Below, in pieces: positions 34,036 to 43,216 of a stretch of DNA of 64,000 nt. Numbering within the stretch: the first letter of the stretch is position 1; each line of letters opens with the position of its first letter. Made by a program: the position numbers and the translations under genes. The stretch lies in assembly GCA_045106235.1 (NCBI GenBank), contig JBGCEJ010000024.1:62001-126000 (forward strand), in the 5' to 3' direction. Below the pieces are notes generated by a model. It did no database searches. It was not told the DNA's origin and worked only from the letters and a program-made list of their open reading frames with translations. Source of the stretch: UBA4427 sp045106235 (lineage in GTDB: Bacteria > Myxococcota_A > UBA9160 > UBA4427).

Positions 34036-35837
34036 GTGCTGAAATCCGCCTCGACGATCCCGAAGCCTGGAGCCCTGATACGCGTCTGGTTGATCTGCTC
34101 TTAGAAGAGCAGCAGACGCTCTCCGCCGTTGACGTGTTCTCCGCGGCACACGACGCGCTCCCTCATGACCGCTCGCACTACGAAACGTTGATTCCGAGCC
34201 GCTTGCCGGAGATCGCCGAGCAATTCGCGTTTCGCGTGGATCTCGATGCCTGCACCGGATGCAAGGCCTGCGTCACCGCCTGCCACAGCCTGAACGGGCT
34301 CGAAGAGGAAGAGACCTGGCGGAATGTGGGCTTGATCGAGACTCTGCCCGATGCCGCCGCGAGTGGCATCGCACATCAGCAGACGGTGACCACCGCCTGC
34401 CATCATTGCGAAGATCCCGCCTGCATGGCGGGCTGCCCTGTCCAGGCCTACGAAAAGGACGAAACGACAGGCATCGTCCGCCATCTCGATGATCAATGTA
34501 TCGGCTGTCGCTACTGCCAACTCACTTGCCCTTACGATGTTCCGAAATACTCAGAGCGGCTCGGGATCGTTCGCAAATGCGATATGTGCCACGACCGACT
34601 CGGCGCGGGAGAAGCGCCCGCCTGTGTTCAGGGTTGCCCAAACCAAGCCATTTCCATCTCGATCGTCGCCACCGGCGAAGCGTCGAATCGTGTACACGCC
34701 GAGGGCGCGGCACTCCTGCCCGTCGTCGACGGCGCGATGCCCAGCTCGGCCCTAACACGCCCGAGCACGGAATACGTATCGGTTCGTGCCCTCGCCGAGC
34801 CGCTTTACCCGGCGCAGCTCGCCAGCGCTTCCCCCTCGGAGGGACATACTCCCCTCGCCATCATGCTTGTCCTCACGCAGATGTCGATCGGCACCCTCAC
34901 CCTGAGCAGCCTCTGGACGCTGATCCAGCCCGACGTGTTTGGCGGGGGCACCGGAGCGCAAGCAGCGGTTCAAGGCGCGCTGCTCCACGCCGTTGCGCTG
35001 AGCCTTGCGACGGTCATTGGATTCGCTGGACTCGGCGCCAGCATCCTTCATCTCGGTCGACCCCAATGGGCCTTCCGCGCCTTCCTCGGGCTTCGCACCT
35101 CATGGATGAGCCGTGAAATCATCGTCCTCGGTGGCTATGCCGGCCTTCTCGCAGGCGCCTGCAGCCTGGCGTGGCTCGACTGGGCCATTCAGTCCGAACG
35201 CATCGCGCCTCTCTTCCCCGGCCTCTCGGAAATCGCACTCGGCGCCTCCCTCCTCGCGAGCCTGACTGGACTACTCGGACTCTTCTGCTCGGTCCAAATC
35301 TACGCCGTCACGGGCCGCCCCCTCTGGCGCTTCGACCGCACCGCAATCCGGTTTGGCAGCACAGCCCTCCTCCTCGGCAGCGGGGCCTTCGCACTCGCAC
35401 TTCTCTTGGCCTCCGCCGTCGCGGAGAGCACCCCCACCAGCACGGCACAGATCAGAGCGGCCGCAACGCTCCTCTCCTCCGCCATCGCGGCCTTCGCATT
35501 ACTGAAAATGGCAGCCGAAAGCGGTCCCCTCATTCACGCGCGGCGCGAAAAGAATCACGAAGCGCCGCAGAGTCCAGAGAGCATTGCCCTTGAGCGCACG
35601 CGACTCCTTCTGACTTCCTCTCTCGCCGGCGCACAAAAGAAACGACGGCTTTTCGGAATCGGCGCTGCGCTCGGCTGCTTCGCCCTTGGGGCAGCGACCC
35701 TGCCGCTGAACGGGCCGCTCGGACTCAGCGCCGGCATCGCAGGCCTCCTCCTCGCGGGCCTCGTCGCCGGGGAACTCATTGAACGCAGCCTCTTCTTCCG
35801 CGGCGAAGCCATGCCCGCGATGCCCCGAGTGAACTGA
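34032..35837 (+). CDS. fused DmsB-DmsC-like iron-sulfur and membrane-anchor subunit
   Basis: A 601-residue protein combining two DMSO-reductase-type subunits. Residues 70-205 hold 16 cysteines forming four 4Fe-4S sites (74/77/80/84, 123/126/131/135, 156/159/162/166, 183/186/198/202). From about residue 276 to the end there are eight hydrophobic helices of the DmsC/NrfD-like anchor type. The protein would pass electrons from quinol in the membrane to the cytoplasmic nitrate reductase encoded next. Its start ATG overlaps the nirB stop (ATGA), and nasA follows after 16 bases, so the three genes are one operon. Assimilatory nitrate reductases usually use ferredoxin or NADH-linked partners, so this pairing stands out. 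Confidence 0.87.
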   Translation: MSAEIRLDDPEAWSPDTRLVDLLLEEQQTLSAVDVFSAAHDALPHDRSHYETLIPSRLPEIAEQFAFRVDLDACTGCKACVTACHSLNGLEEEETWRNVGLIETLPDAAASGIAHQQTVTTACHHCEDPACMAGCPVQAYEKDETTGIVRHLDDQCIGCRYCQLTCPYDVPKYSERLGIVRKCDMCHDRLGAGEAPACVQGCPNQAISISIVATGEASNRVHAEGAALLPVVDGAMPSSALTRPSTEYVSVRALAEPLYPAQLASASPSEGHTPLAIMLVLTQMSIGTLTLSSLWTLIQPDVFGGGTGAQAAVQGALLHAVALSLATVIGFAGLGASILHLGRPQWAFRAFLGLRTSWMSREIIVLGGYAGLLAGACSLAWLDWAIQSERIAPLFPGLSEIALGASLLASLTGLLGLFCSVQIYAVTGRPLWRFDRTAIRFGSTALLLGSGAFALALLLASAVAESTPTSTAQIRAAATLLSSAIAAFALLKMAAESGPLIHARREKNHEAPQSPESIALERTRLLLTSSLAGAQKKRRLFGIGAALGCFALGAATLPLNGPLGLSAGIAGLLLAGLVAGELIERSLFFRGEAMPAMPRVN

Positions 35838-35853
35838 TCAAACGAGGAAATCC

Positions 35854-38103
35854 ATGAGCGCATCTTCCGGTCGCGGAGCCCAGCTCCTCAAAGATCTCAT
35901 TCGGAACCACGAAGGCCCGCTCACGCGAGAGCTGGTTCGTAAGCCTGGGCGCTTTGGCCGCGGCCAAGTTCCAAAGGGACAAGTTCCCGACGCCGTCGCC
36001 ACGGTCGTCTGCGGGTTTTGCTCGACGGGCTGCGGCCTCAAGGCGCATCTCCGCGACGGAGAAGCCGTCGGACTCTCGCCCGAAACCACGTATCCCGTCA
36101 ATCGCGGCATGGCCTGTCCGAAAGGCTGGGAAGCCCTCAGCCCGCTCGAAGCCGACGATCGCGCCACCAAGCCGCTGCTCCGCGATGCCGACGGCGCGCT
36201 GAATCCAGTCAGTTGGGATACAGCGATGCGGACTTTCGTGGAGCGTATGAAACGCGTTCAAGCGCGTTCCGGTCCCGCTTCCGCCGCGTTCCTCGGGACC
36301 GGTCAAATGCCCACCGAAGAACTCGCCTATCTCGGCAGCCTCGCAAAATTCGGGATGGGCATGATTCATGGCGATGGCAATACGCGCCAATGCATGGCGA
36401 CCGCCGTCGAGGCCTACAAGCAGTCCTTCGGCTTCGACGCGCCGCCGTATACCTATGCGGACTTCGAGGAGTCCGACGTGATCGTCCTCGTTGGCTCTAA
36501 CCTTTGTATCGCTCATCCGATCTTATGGGAACGGATCTGCCGCAACCCGCGCGACCCCGACGTCATCGTGATCGATCCCCGGCGCACCGAGACCGCCGTT
36601 GCCGCGACAATGCATATTCCTCTCCGACCCAAATCAGACCTGACCTTGTTCTATGGGCTCGCCCGTATCCTCATTGAACACGGAGCGGTGGACGCCGACT
36701 TCGTACGCGACCACGTCGACGGCTATACCGAGTTTGCCGCTTTCGTTCAGGATTTTACGCCGGAGCGCGTCTTTGAAGAATCCGGCATTCCCGAGTCCAC
36801 CCTCGAAACCCTCGCCGAAAAAATCGAGACAGGGGGGCGCGTTTCATTTTGGTGGACGATGGGCGTGAATCAGAGCCATGAGGGTGTTCGCGTCGCACAA
36901 GCCATCATCAACCTCGCGCTCATCACCGGCCAGATCGGCCAACCCGGAACCGGGGCCAATTCGATCACGGGACAATGCAACGCCATGGGTTCCCGCCTTT
37001 TCAGCAATACCACCGGGCTCCTGGGCGGCCGAGACTTTCGTTCTGCGCAAGACCGCACAGACGTGAGTCGAATCCTCGGCGTCCCCCTGGAGCAGATCCC
37101 CAGCGAGCGAAGTCTCGCCTACGACGAAATCATCGAAGGCATCCGCGGCGGTCAAATTCGCGCACTCTGGGTTGTCGCCACGAACACGGCCCACTCCTGG
37201 ATCAACCAATCGGATTTCAAACGCGTTCGCGACAAACTCGACTTCCTCGTGGTCCAAGATATGTACGCCTCGACGGAAACCGCTCAAATCGCCGACCTGG
37301 TTCTCCCCGCGGCGGGTTGGGGCGAAAAGGATGGAACCTTCATCAATTCCGAACGCCGGATCGGTCGCGTGCGCAAAATCCGTCGCGCTCCAGGGCAGTC
37401 CTTATCCGACTTTCAAATTTTCAGATTGATCGCCCATTACTGGGGCTGCGAGTCTCTCTTCGAGCGCTGGAAAACACCGGAAGATGTTTTCGATTCCATG
37501 CGGGCGCTCTCTGCGGGCCAGCCCTGCGATTTCAGCGGCGTCGAAGGCTACGCCGCCTTGGACCGCGCGGGAGGCATCCAATGGCCCCTTCCGCCAAACG
37601 AAGACCTCGGTGATTCAGGGACGGAGCGGCGCCTCTTCGCCGACGGAAATTTCTTTCACCCGAACGGCCGCGCAAGGCTCTGCTTCGATCCACCGCGCGC
37701 TCCGGAAGAAACAACCAACAAGGCCTACCCCTTTATCCTCATGACAGGACGCGGCTCCTCGGCACAGTGGCATACCGAAACGCGCACGGGTAAGTCTGCG
37801 GTGCTGCGCAGCCTCGCCCCCCAAGAAACCTTCGTCGAGATCAACCCGAGAGATGCGTCCAGCGCCGGCCTCGCCGACGGGCGCCTCGTCACCGTACGAT
37901 CGCGCCGCGGCCACATGCAAGCACGAACGCGAATCACAGGCGTCGTCCCCAGCGGCAGCCTCTTCATCGCAATGCACGATGCCGCGACCAATCAGCTCAC
38001 CTACCCCGCCTTCGACCCCTTCTCCCATCAGCCGAGTTACAAGCATTGCGCGGTCGCAATCGAAGCCACTCCGGATCCGGACGACGCTCCGACCATCAAA
38101 TAG
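35854..38103 (+). CDS. nasA: assimilatory nitrate reductase catalytic subunit (NasA/NarB type)
   Basis: A 749-residue molybdopterin oxidoreductase that reduces nitrate to nitrite. The N-terminal 4Fe-4S cluster is held by Cys53, Cys56, Cys60 and Cys88 (CGFCSTGC then CPKG). The molybdenum ligand is Cys180 in NTRQCMA, as in NapA/NarB/NasA. There is no twin-arginine signal, so the enzyme is cytoplasmic, which supports an assimilatory role. The C-terminal part carries the usual molybdopterin-binding end (SYKHCAVAIEA). GAGGAAAT lies just upstream of the ATG. The gene is flanked by the DmsBC-like electron donor (gap 16) and by nrtA (gap 333). Confidence 0.92.
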   Translation: MSASSGRGAQLLKDLIRNHEGPLTRELVRKPGRFGRGQVPKGQVPDAVATVVCGFCSTGCGLKAHLRDGEAVGLSPETTYPVNRGMACPKGWEALSPLEADDRATKPLLRDADGALNPVSWDTAMRTFVERMKRVQARSGPASAAFLGTGQMPTEELAYLGSLAKFGMGMIHGDGNTRQCMATAVEAYKQSFGFDAPPYTYADFEESDVIVLVGSNLCIAHPILWERICRNPRDPDVIVIDPRRTETAVAATMHIPLRPKSDLTLFYGLARILIEHGAVDADFVRDHVDGYTEFAAFVQDFTPERVFEESGIPESTLETLAEKIETGGRVSFWWTMGVNQSHEGVRVAQAIINLALITGQIGQPGTGANSITGQCNAMGSRLFSNTTGLLGGRDFRSAQDRTDVSRILGVPLEQIPSERSLAYDEIIEGIRGGQIRALWVVATNTAHSWINQSDFKRVRDKLDFLVVQDMYASTETAQIADLVLPAAGWGEKDGTFINSERRIGRVRKIRRAPGQSLSDFQIFRLIAHYWGCESLFERWKTPEDVFDSMRALSAGQPCDFSGVEGYAALDRAGGIQWPLPPNEDLGDSGTERRLFADGNFFHPNGRARLCFDPPRAPEETTNKAYPFILMTGRGSSAQWHTETRTGKSAVLRSLAPQETFVEINPRDASSAGLADGRLVTVRSRRGHMQARTRITGVVPSGSLFIAMHDAATNQLTYPAFDPFSHQPSYKHCAVAIEATPDPDDAPTIK

Positions 38104-38436
38104 TCAGCCATGCCACTTCCCTTGGCAGCGCAAACGAATCAACCGTTTCGCAACAGAACCCTTCGCGTAGACCGATGTACACCCGGTGGACCCGCAGCGG
38201 CCCGAGCGAGTCAGCTTTAGCTCAAGCGAGTCGCACTCGATCCGATCTCAGCTTTCTCTCGAGCGGGATCAACGCTGGCACGCATATTGAAATGTTCCTC
38301 AGGCAGAAAGAGCGCTCAACGCCGACAGGCATCACCGTCTCGAACGGACCGCCGTTGGACCGCGAAGCGCTCATTGCCAAAGCCTTCATGACTGCATTCG
38401 CAGAACCATGACTGCCCTAAGAGGAAACGATCCATC
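38104..38436. other. 333-bp gap between nasA and nrtA
   Basis: I find no convincing gene. The frame open to 38411 that overlaps the end of nasA translates to an arginine- and serine-rich chain without family features. A second promoter for the nrt genes may lie here, but I see no clear sigma-54 (GG-N10-GC) or NtrC-type site. Confidence 0.5.
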
Positions 38437-39819
38437 ATGAGCGCTGCTTCACTCAGCCCCCGCCCCCTGGCCCGATCCGCACGATCCGCCCTCGTCCTAC
38501 TCACCACACTCTGCCTCCTCCTCGCTACGGGAAACTCAACCGCGGCTGAGCTTGAGAAAGACGAACTCAAATTCGGCTTCATCAAGCTCACCGATTGCGC
38601 CTCGCTCGTGATCGCCAAGGAGCTTGGCTATTTCGAAGAGGAAGGGCTCTTCGTCACCCTCGAAGCCCAGGCGAATTGGAAAATTCTGCTCGACCGCGTG
38701 ATCAGCGGCGAACTCGACGGAGCGCATATGCTCGCGGGTCAGCCGATCGGCGCCACCATCGGCATAGGCACCCAAGCCAACGTGATCACCCCCTTCAGCA
38801 TGGATCTCAACGGAAACGGCATCACCGTCTCAAACGAGATCTGGGACCAAATGAAAACCCACGATCCGGCGCTGGCTGTTCCCAAGCCAAAGCATCCCAT
38901 CACCGCCGATGCTTTGAAGCCCATCGTGGAAGAGGCCAAGATGCTCGGAGATCCCATGCGCATGGGCATGGTCTTCCCGGTCTCGACGCATAACTACGAG
39001 CTTCGCTACTGGCTCGCTGCCTCGGGCATCAGCCCCGGCTTCTATACGCCTGCGGATACAACGGGAACCACGGACGCGGACGTGCTCTTGTCCGTTACGC
39101 CGCCGCCCCAAATGCCCGCGACTCTCGACCAGGGCACGATCCAAGGCTACTGCGTCGGAGAGCCATGGAATCAGCAGGCCGTGTTCAAAAAGATCGGTGT
39201 TCCCGTCGTCACGAACACTGAAATTTGGAAGAACAATCCCGAGAAAGTATTCGGCATGACTCAGGAATGGGCCGAAGCGAATCCGAACACAGCGGTCGCG
39301 GTCACAAAAGCGCTGATTCGAGCAGGGAAATGGCTCGACGGCGGTATTGAGAACCGGAAGCAAGCCGTTCAGATCTTGTCGAAGAGTGAATATGTCGGCG
39401 CCGACGCCGAAGTGATCGCAGCCAGCATGACCGGCACCTTCGAATTCGCGCCGGGAGATAAGCGCGCGATGCCCGACTTCAACGTCTTCTTTCGGTACGA
39501 CGCGACCTATCCCTTCTACAGCGACGCGATTTGGTTCCTCACCCAGATGCGACGCTGGGGCCAGATTGGCGAAGCCAAGCCCGATGCCTGGTATCACGAA
39601 ACGGCCAAGAAGGTTTACCGACCCGACATCTACACAAAGGCCGCGACGGCTCTCGTTAAAGAAGGGCATCTACTGAGCAGCGAGGTTCCGAAGACGGACG
39701 GCTACAAGGCACCCGACTCAGGCTTCATCGACGGGACGGTCTACGACGGGCGATCGCCTAACGACTATCTCGCGCGGTTCAAAATCGGAAACCAGGGAAG
39801 CCCGCCCGCATCGAAATAG
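38437..39819 (+). CDS. nrtA: nitrate/nitrite ABC transporter substrate-binding protein
   Basis: A 460-residue exported protein of the NrtA/TauA-like family. A Sec signal peptide with a leucine-rich core ends near STAA (about residue 37). The mature part begins KFGFIKLTDCASLVIAKELG, the family opening in which the protein is bilobal. The motif DGAHMLAGQPIGAT follows, then GYCVGEPWNQQ and the aromatic YDATYPFYSD. In NrtA these correspond to the nitrate pocket with its Trp, Lys and His residues; I cannot confirm each residue. It is followed by the permease and two ATPases in the same direction, so it delivers nitrate to them. Length is normal for the family. Confidence 0.93.
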   Translation: MSAASLSPRPLARSARSALVLLTTLCLLLATGNSTAAELEKDELKFGFIKLTDCASLVIAKELGYFEEEGLFVTLEAQANWKILLDRVISGELDGAHMLAGQPIGATIGIGTQANVITPFSMDLNGNGITVSNEIWDQMKTHDPALAVPKPKHPITADALKPIVEEAKMLGDPMRMGMVFPVSTHNYELRYWLAASGISPGFYTPADTTGTTDADVLLSVTPPPQMPATLDQGTIQGYCVGEPWNQQAVFKKIGVPVVTNTEIWKNNPEKVFGMTQEWAEANPNTAVAVTKALIRAGKWLDGGIENRKQAVQILSKSEYVGADAEVIAASMTGTFEFAPGDKRAMPDFNVFFRYDATYPFYSDAIWFLTQMRRWGQIGEAKPDAWYHETAKKVYRPDIYTKAATALVKEGHLLSSEVPKTDGYKAPDSGFIDGTVYDGRSPNDYLARFKIGNQGSPPASK

Positions 39820-39890
39820 CCCGATCGACGGCCCGAACCACATGCGTACTCCGATGAACACCGTCTCAAAGAGACGCGCAAGGAAGATCT

Positions 39891-40934
39891 ATGTCGAGCG
39901 AAACCATTCCATTTAGCAGCAGTAAGGCCCGTGCCATCCGCGCCTTCGAGGGGCTCGGACTGGAGATTTTCGTCCCTGCCATTCGCCTCGCGACGGGCGA
40001 AGAACCGAGAGAGCAGTTTAAGGCGCTCGCACGCACGGTCGGCGTGCCGATCCTCTCAATCGCCCTCTTTCTCGTCTTGTGGTCCAGCCTCGCTGCCTCC
40101 GTCCAAACCAGCATCGGCTCCGTACCGGGCCCCGTCGCTGTTTGGACAGAAGCGAAGAGCCTCGTCGCAGAGCATTACGCGGAGCGCACAAAGCAAGCCG
40201 AGTTCTACGTCCGCATGGAGACCCTCAAGGAAAAGTATCTGGCCGAGGGCAAGAAGTGGAAAGATCGGAAGTACTCCGGCAAGCCGACCTACTTCGATCA
40301 AATCTGGACAAGCCTCCAGACCGTCTTCGCCGGTTTCCTCATCGCATCTTTGATCGCGGTGCCCATCGGGATCCTGTGCGGCCTTTCACCGATTATGAAT
40401 GCCGCCTTCAGCCCCCTGATCCAGATCTTTAAGCCCGTGTCTCCTCTGGCGTGGCTGCCCATCGTAATGATCCTCGTCAGCGCACTCTACACCTCAGAAA
40501 ATCCATTCTTTGAGAAGTCATTCATCAGTTCAGCTTTAACCGTAAGCCTCTGCTCTCTCTGGCCCACCCTGGTGAACACCTCACTCGGCGTCGCTTCCGT
40601 TGATCCCGACCATCTGAACGTGGCGAAAGTGCTGAAACTCCCGTGGCATACCCGCGTCTTCAAGATCGTCGTCCCTTCGGCGCTCCCGCTGATTTTCACG
40701 GGCCTAAGACTTTCCCTCGGCGTGGGCTGGATGGTTTTGATCGCCGCCGAGATGCTCGCCCAGAATCCGGGTCTCGGGAAATTCGTGTGGGACATGTTCC
40801 AAAACGGAAGTTCGCAGACCCTCTCCCAGATTATGGTCGCGGTCTTCACCATCGGGATCATCGGCTTCGCGCTCGATCGACTCATGATCGTATTACAGCG
40901 ATCGGTCAGCTTCGACGGCGCCGCATCGGCATAA
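39891..40934 (+). CDS. nrtB: nitrate ABC transporter permease
   Basis: A 347-residue BPD-type inner-membrane permease. An N-terminal helix (about residues 50-69) is followed by a charged cytoplasmic or periplasmic stretch (about 100-140) and then five helices. The EAA-like coupling loop is visible in VAKVLKLPWHTRVFKIVVPSALP, where the ATPase docks, followed by LRLSLGVGWMVLIAAEML. This loop is diagnostic of the NrtB/SsuC/TauC group. The gene lies 71 bases after nrtA and 14 bases before the first ATPase gene. It provides the nitrate channel across the inner membrane. Confidence 0.93.
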   Translation: MSSETIPFSSSKARAIRAFEGLGLEIFVPAIRLATGEEPREQFKALARTVGVPILSIALFLVLWSSLAASVQTSIGSVPGPVAVWTEAKSLVAEHYAERTKQAEFYVRMETLKEKYLAEGKKWKDRKYSGKPTYFDQIWTSLQTVFAGFLIASLIAVPIGILCGLSPIMNAAFSPLIQIFKPVSPLAWLPIVMILVSALYTSENPFFEKSFISSALTVSLCSLWPTLVNTSLGVASVDPDHLNVAKVLKLPWHTRVFKIVVPSALPLIFTGLRLSLGVGWMVLIAAEMLAQNPGLGKFVWDMFQNGSSQTLSQIMVAVFTIGIIGFALDRLMIVLQRSVSFDGAASA

Positions 40935-40948
40935 CAAGGAAATTCATC

Positions 40949-41848
40949 ATGCCTACTCCAGAGCTCGCTGAGCACTCGACCGACCTCCCCTATTTACGCC
41001 TCAACCAGGTTTCCAAGTCTTTCGGCGAGGGGCCCAGCCGAACAGAGGTCCTCTCTGAGGTCGACCTCACGGTTAACCAGGGCGAGTTCTTGGCCATCGT
41101 CGGTTTCTCGGGGAGCGGAAAATCAACCCTGATCAACTTGATTGCGGGTCTTCAAACTGCGGACCAGGGCACGATTGAACTCGATGGTGCTCCCATTACC
41201 GGTCCCGGACCGGACCGCGGGATCGCTTTCCAAAACTATGCACTGCTTCCCTGGCTCACGGTCCAAGGCAACGTCCAGCTGGCCGTCGATGCAACCACCC
41301 CAGACGGATCGGCCGCAGAGCGCGAAAGCCGCGCCTCCCACTACATCGAAATGGTCGGTCTCAAAGATGCCAGTTGGAAGTATCCGAAGGAGCTCTCTGG
41401 CGGGATGCGGCAGCGCGTCAGTGTGGCCCGCGCGCTCGCGATGGATCCCAAGATCCTCCTGCTCGACGAACCCCTTTCCGCGCTTGATGCGTTGACCCGC
41501 GCGACGCTTCAATCCGAGATTGAGTTGATCTGGTCAGAGTCGCGGAAGACCGTCGTGATGATCACCAACGATGTGGATGAGGCGATCCTGCTCGCCGACC
41601 GCATCATCCCACTTCGGCCCGGGCCACGTGCCTCCCTCGGTCCCGCCTTCGATGTCCCGCTTGCACGGCCTCGAGACCGAGCGGCGGTCAACGACAACCC
41701 GGAGTTCAAGAAAATACGAAACGAGATCACGCAGTACCTCACGGCAGTCAGCAGGCAAGCGGCGACAACTTCAGCCAAACGCCGAATCCAGAAGCCGCTG
41801 GTCACACCCGCCGACCTGCGCCTTCCCAGCCTGCCTTCCGCTCGATAA
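40949..41848 (+). CDS. nrtC: nitrate ABC transporter ATPase, first subunit
   Basis: A 299-residue ABC ATPase of the nitrate/sulfonate/taurine group. It has Walker A GFSGSGKST, a Q-loop in FQNYALLPW, the signature LSGGMRQRV and Walker B ILLLDEP. A C-terminal extension of about 50 residues is basic, but there is no NrtA-like regulatory domain of cyanobacterial NrtC, so it is the short type. The ATG at 40949 has AAGGAAATTC upstream; in-frame codons further upstream overlap nrtB and are not used. The 299- and 266-residue ATPases probably form a heterodimer. The symbol follows gene order only. Confidence 0.88.
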   Translation: MPTPELAEHSTDLPYLRLNQVSKSFGEGPSRTEVLSEVDLTVNQGEFLAIVGFSGSGKSTLINLIAGLQTADQGTIELDGAPITGPGPDRGIAFQNYALLPWLTVQGNVQLAVDATTPDGSAAERESRASHYIEMVGLKDASWKYPKELSGGMRQRVSVARALAMDPKILLLDEPLSALDALTRATLQSEIELIWSESRKTVVMITNDVDEAILLADRIIPLRPGPRASLGPAFDVPLARPRDRAAVNDNPEFKKIRNEITQYLTAVSRQAATTSAKRRIQKPLVTPADLRLPSLPSAR

Positions 41849-41867
41849 ATCCGTAACGGAGAAACCT

Positions 41868-42668
41868 ATGCCCGGTTACCTAGAGATGATCGCCCTATCC
41901 AAGATTTACGATACGCCTTCCGGGCCCCTTCCCGTGGTCGAGGACTTCAACCTCGAAGTCAAAAAGGGCGAGTTCATCGCGCTCATCGGGCATTCAGGTT
42001 GTGGGAAATCGACGGTCTTGCAGATGGTGGCGGGACTCAATGACATCTCGGATGGGAACGTTGTCCTCGACGCTCGGGAAATCGACGGTCCGGGTCCCGA
42101 TCGGGGGGTTGTGTTTCAGGCGCCCTGCCTGCTGCCCTGGATGAGCGCCAAAGAGAACGTGATGCTCGGCGTTCGTCAGGTTTATCCCCACGAAAACGAA
42201 AACACAAAGATTCAAATTGCTGAATACCACCTCGGCCTCGTCGGTCTCGCTGACGCAATGAAGAAGCGGCCTGACGAGCTTTCCGGCGGCATGCGCCAGC
42301 GCGTCGGCCTTGCACGCGCATTCGCGCTTCAGCCCAAAATGCTCCTCCTGGATGAACCTTTCGGCATGCTGGACTCCCTCACCCGAGTCGAGTTGCAGGA
42401 CGTCCTACTCGACATCTGGACAGAGGATCGCATGACGGCGCTCATGGTGACTCACGATGTCGACGAGGCTCTCTTCCTCGCGGACCGCGTCGTGATGATG
42501 ACGTCCGGGCCGCGGGCGCGCGTAGGCCAGATTCTTGAAGTTCCTTTCGGCCGCCCCCGCGACCGAATCGAAGTTCTCGAGCATCCCGACTACTACGCAC
42601 TTAGAGGTGAGCTGATTCAGTTCCTCGAGAACGAGGATCGAATGAAATCACTGGACGAGGCAGCGTAG
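41868..42668 (+). CDS. nrtD: nitrate ABC transporter ATPase, second subunit
   Basis: A 266-residue ABC ATPase, again of the nitrate/taurine family. Walker A is GHSGCGKST, the signature LSGGMRQRV and Walker B MLLLDEP. It ends shortly after the core domain and its helical tail, with the RPRDR motif common to NrtD-type ATPases. GGAG lies seven bases before the ATG. It pairs with the previous gene (19-base gap) to power nitrate import by NrtB. It is the last gene of the transporter cluster, after which 545 bases precede the porin. Confidence 0.9.
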   Translation: MPGYLEMIALSKIYDTPSGPLPVVEDFNLEVKKGEFIALIGHSGCGKSTVLQMVAGLNDISDGNVVLDAREIDGPGPDRGVVFQAPCLLPWMSAKENVMLGVRQVYPHENENTKIQIAEYHLGLVGLADAMKKRPDELSGGMRQRVGLARAFALQPKMLLLDEPFGMLDSLTRVELQDVLLDIWTEDRMTALMVTHDVDEALFLADRVVMMTSGPRARVGQILEVPFGRPRDRIEVLEHPDYYALRGELIQFLENEDRMKSLDEAA

Positions 42669-43213
42669 ACCGTGAGCGAATTCCGAGCCCCAACTGCGAC
42701 GGGCAAAGCGCTACGACTTTCGCCGGACCAAGAACGGCGGGTTCGTCCCATTCATCACAACTACGAACTCCTCCCCTCCTCCAGAAGGCCAACAGCCGCG
42801 AGACTCCGCGCCCCCTTGCCGCTCAGACGGAGCCAGCTGACAGAAGGCGACACCGCACTCGCCCCGGGACCTTCAGTTCCCCTTTCGCGGCTCCACCCGA
42901 GACGGCCTCCCCTTTTCAAGCTTCAAAGTATGAAGAGATCGACCCAATCGCTCCCTAAGCGTCGGCACAATCGCGCGCCTCCCTAGCCCCCATCCGAACG
43001 GGATTCCATCTACATCACAGTGCGCATATCAACGGTCGGAAGCCACTTTTTCTCAAAGATCAGTGGCTGATGTTATGTGAACCAAAACACATTTCAGACA
43101 GGACCATAGACGCACTCGACAATCCCGAAAATCGAAAACCGCGCCGTGGTAAGAACATCCTCTTCCTTAGAGTTGAGGACCAGAGAAAGGAGCTAGGCGA
43201 ATTCGCCTGAGTT
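42669..43213. promoter_or_regulatory. 545-bp leader between nrtD and porin
   Basis: The first 330 bases are GC-rich and I see no gene: the open frame 42672-42986 (GTG start) is proline- and arginine-rich and unlike its neighbours. The last 180 bases are noticeably AT-richer, fitting a promoter for the porin gene. Two inverted repeats are found: AGCCACT/AGTGGCT at 43041-43068, and a 14-base palindrome at 43195-43208 between ribosome site and start codon. Confidence 0.5.
43041..43068. promoter_or_regulatory. inverted repeat upstream of porin, operator or attenuator candidate
   Basis: Arms AGCCACT (43041-43047) and AGTGGCT (43062-43068) are perfect seven-base inverted repeats around a 14-base loop. 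It could be an operator, or a hairpin terminating transcription from the nrt genes; there is no long T-run after the second arm. Confidence 0.35.
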
Positions 43214-43216
43214 ATG
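43186..43216 (+). promoter_or_regulatory. ribosome site separated from start by hairpin
   Basis: AAAGGAG (43186-43192) is followed by the perfect palindrome AGGCGAATTCGCCT (43195-43208), then GAGTT and the ATG at 43214. The linear gap between the ribosome site and the start is 21 bases, too long. A five-pair hairpin with an AATT loop would bring them to about seven bases. Confidence 0.55.

Noticed and set aside
38046..38411. Small open frame between nasA and nrtA
   Set aside because: It starts inside nasA in another frame, and its serine/arginine-rich product matches nothing; no ribosome site near a sensible start.
42672..42986. Possible 104-residue gene after nrtD (GTG start)
   Set aside because: Proline/arginine-rich composition, no ribosome site and no family; treated as leader sequence.
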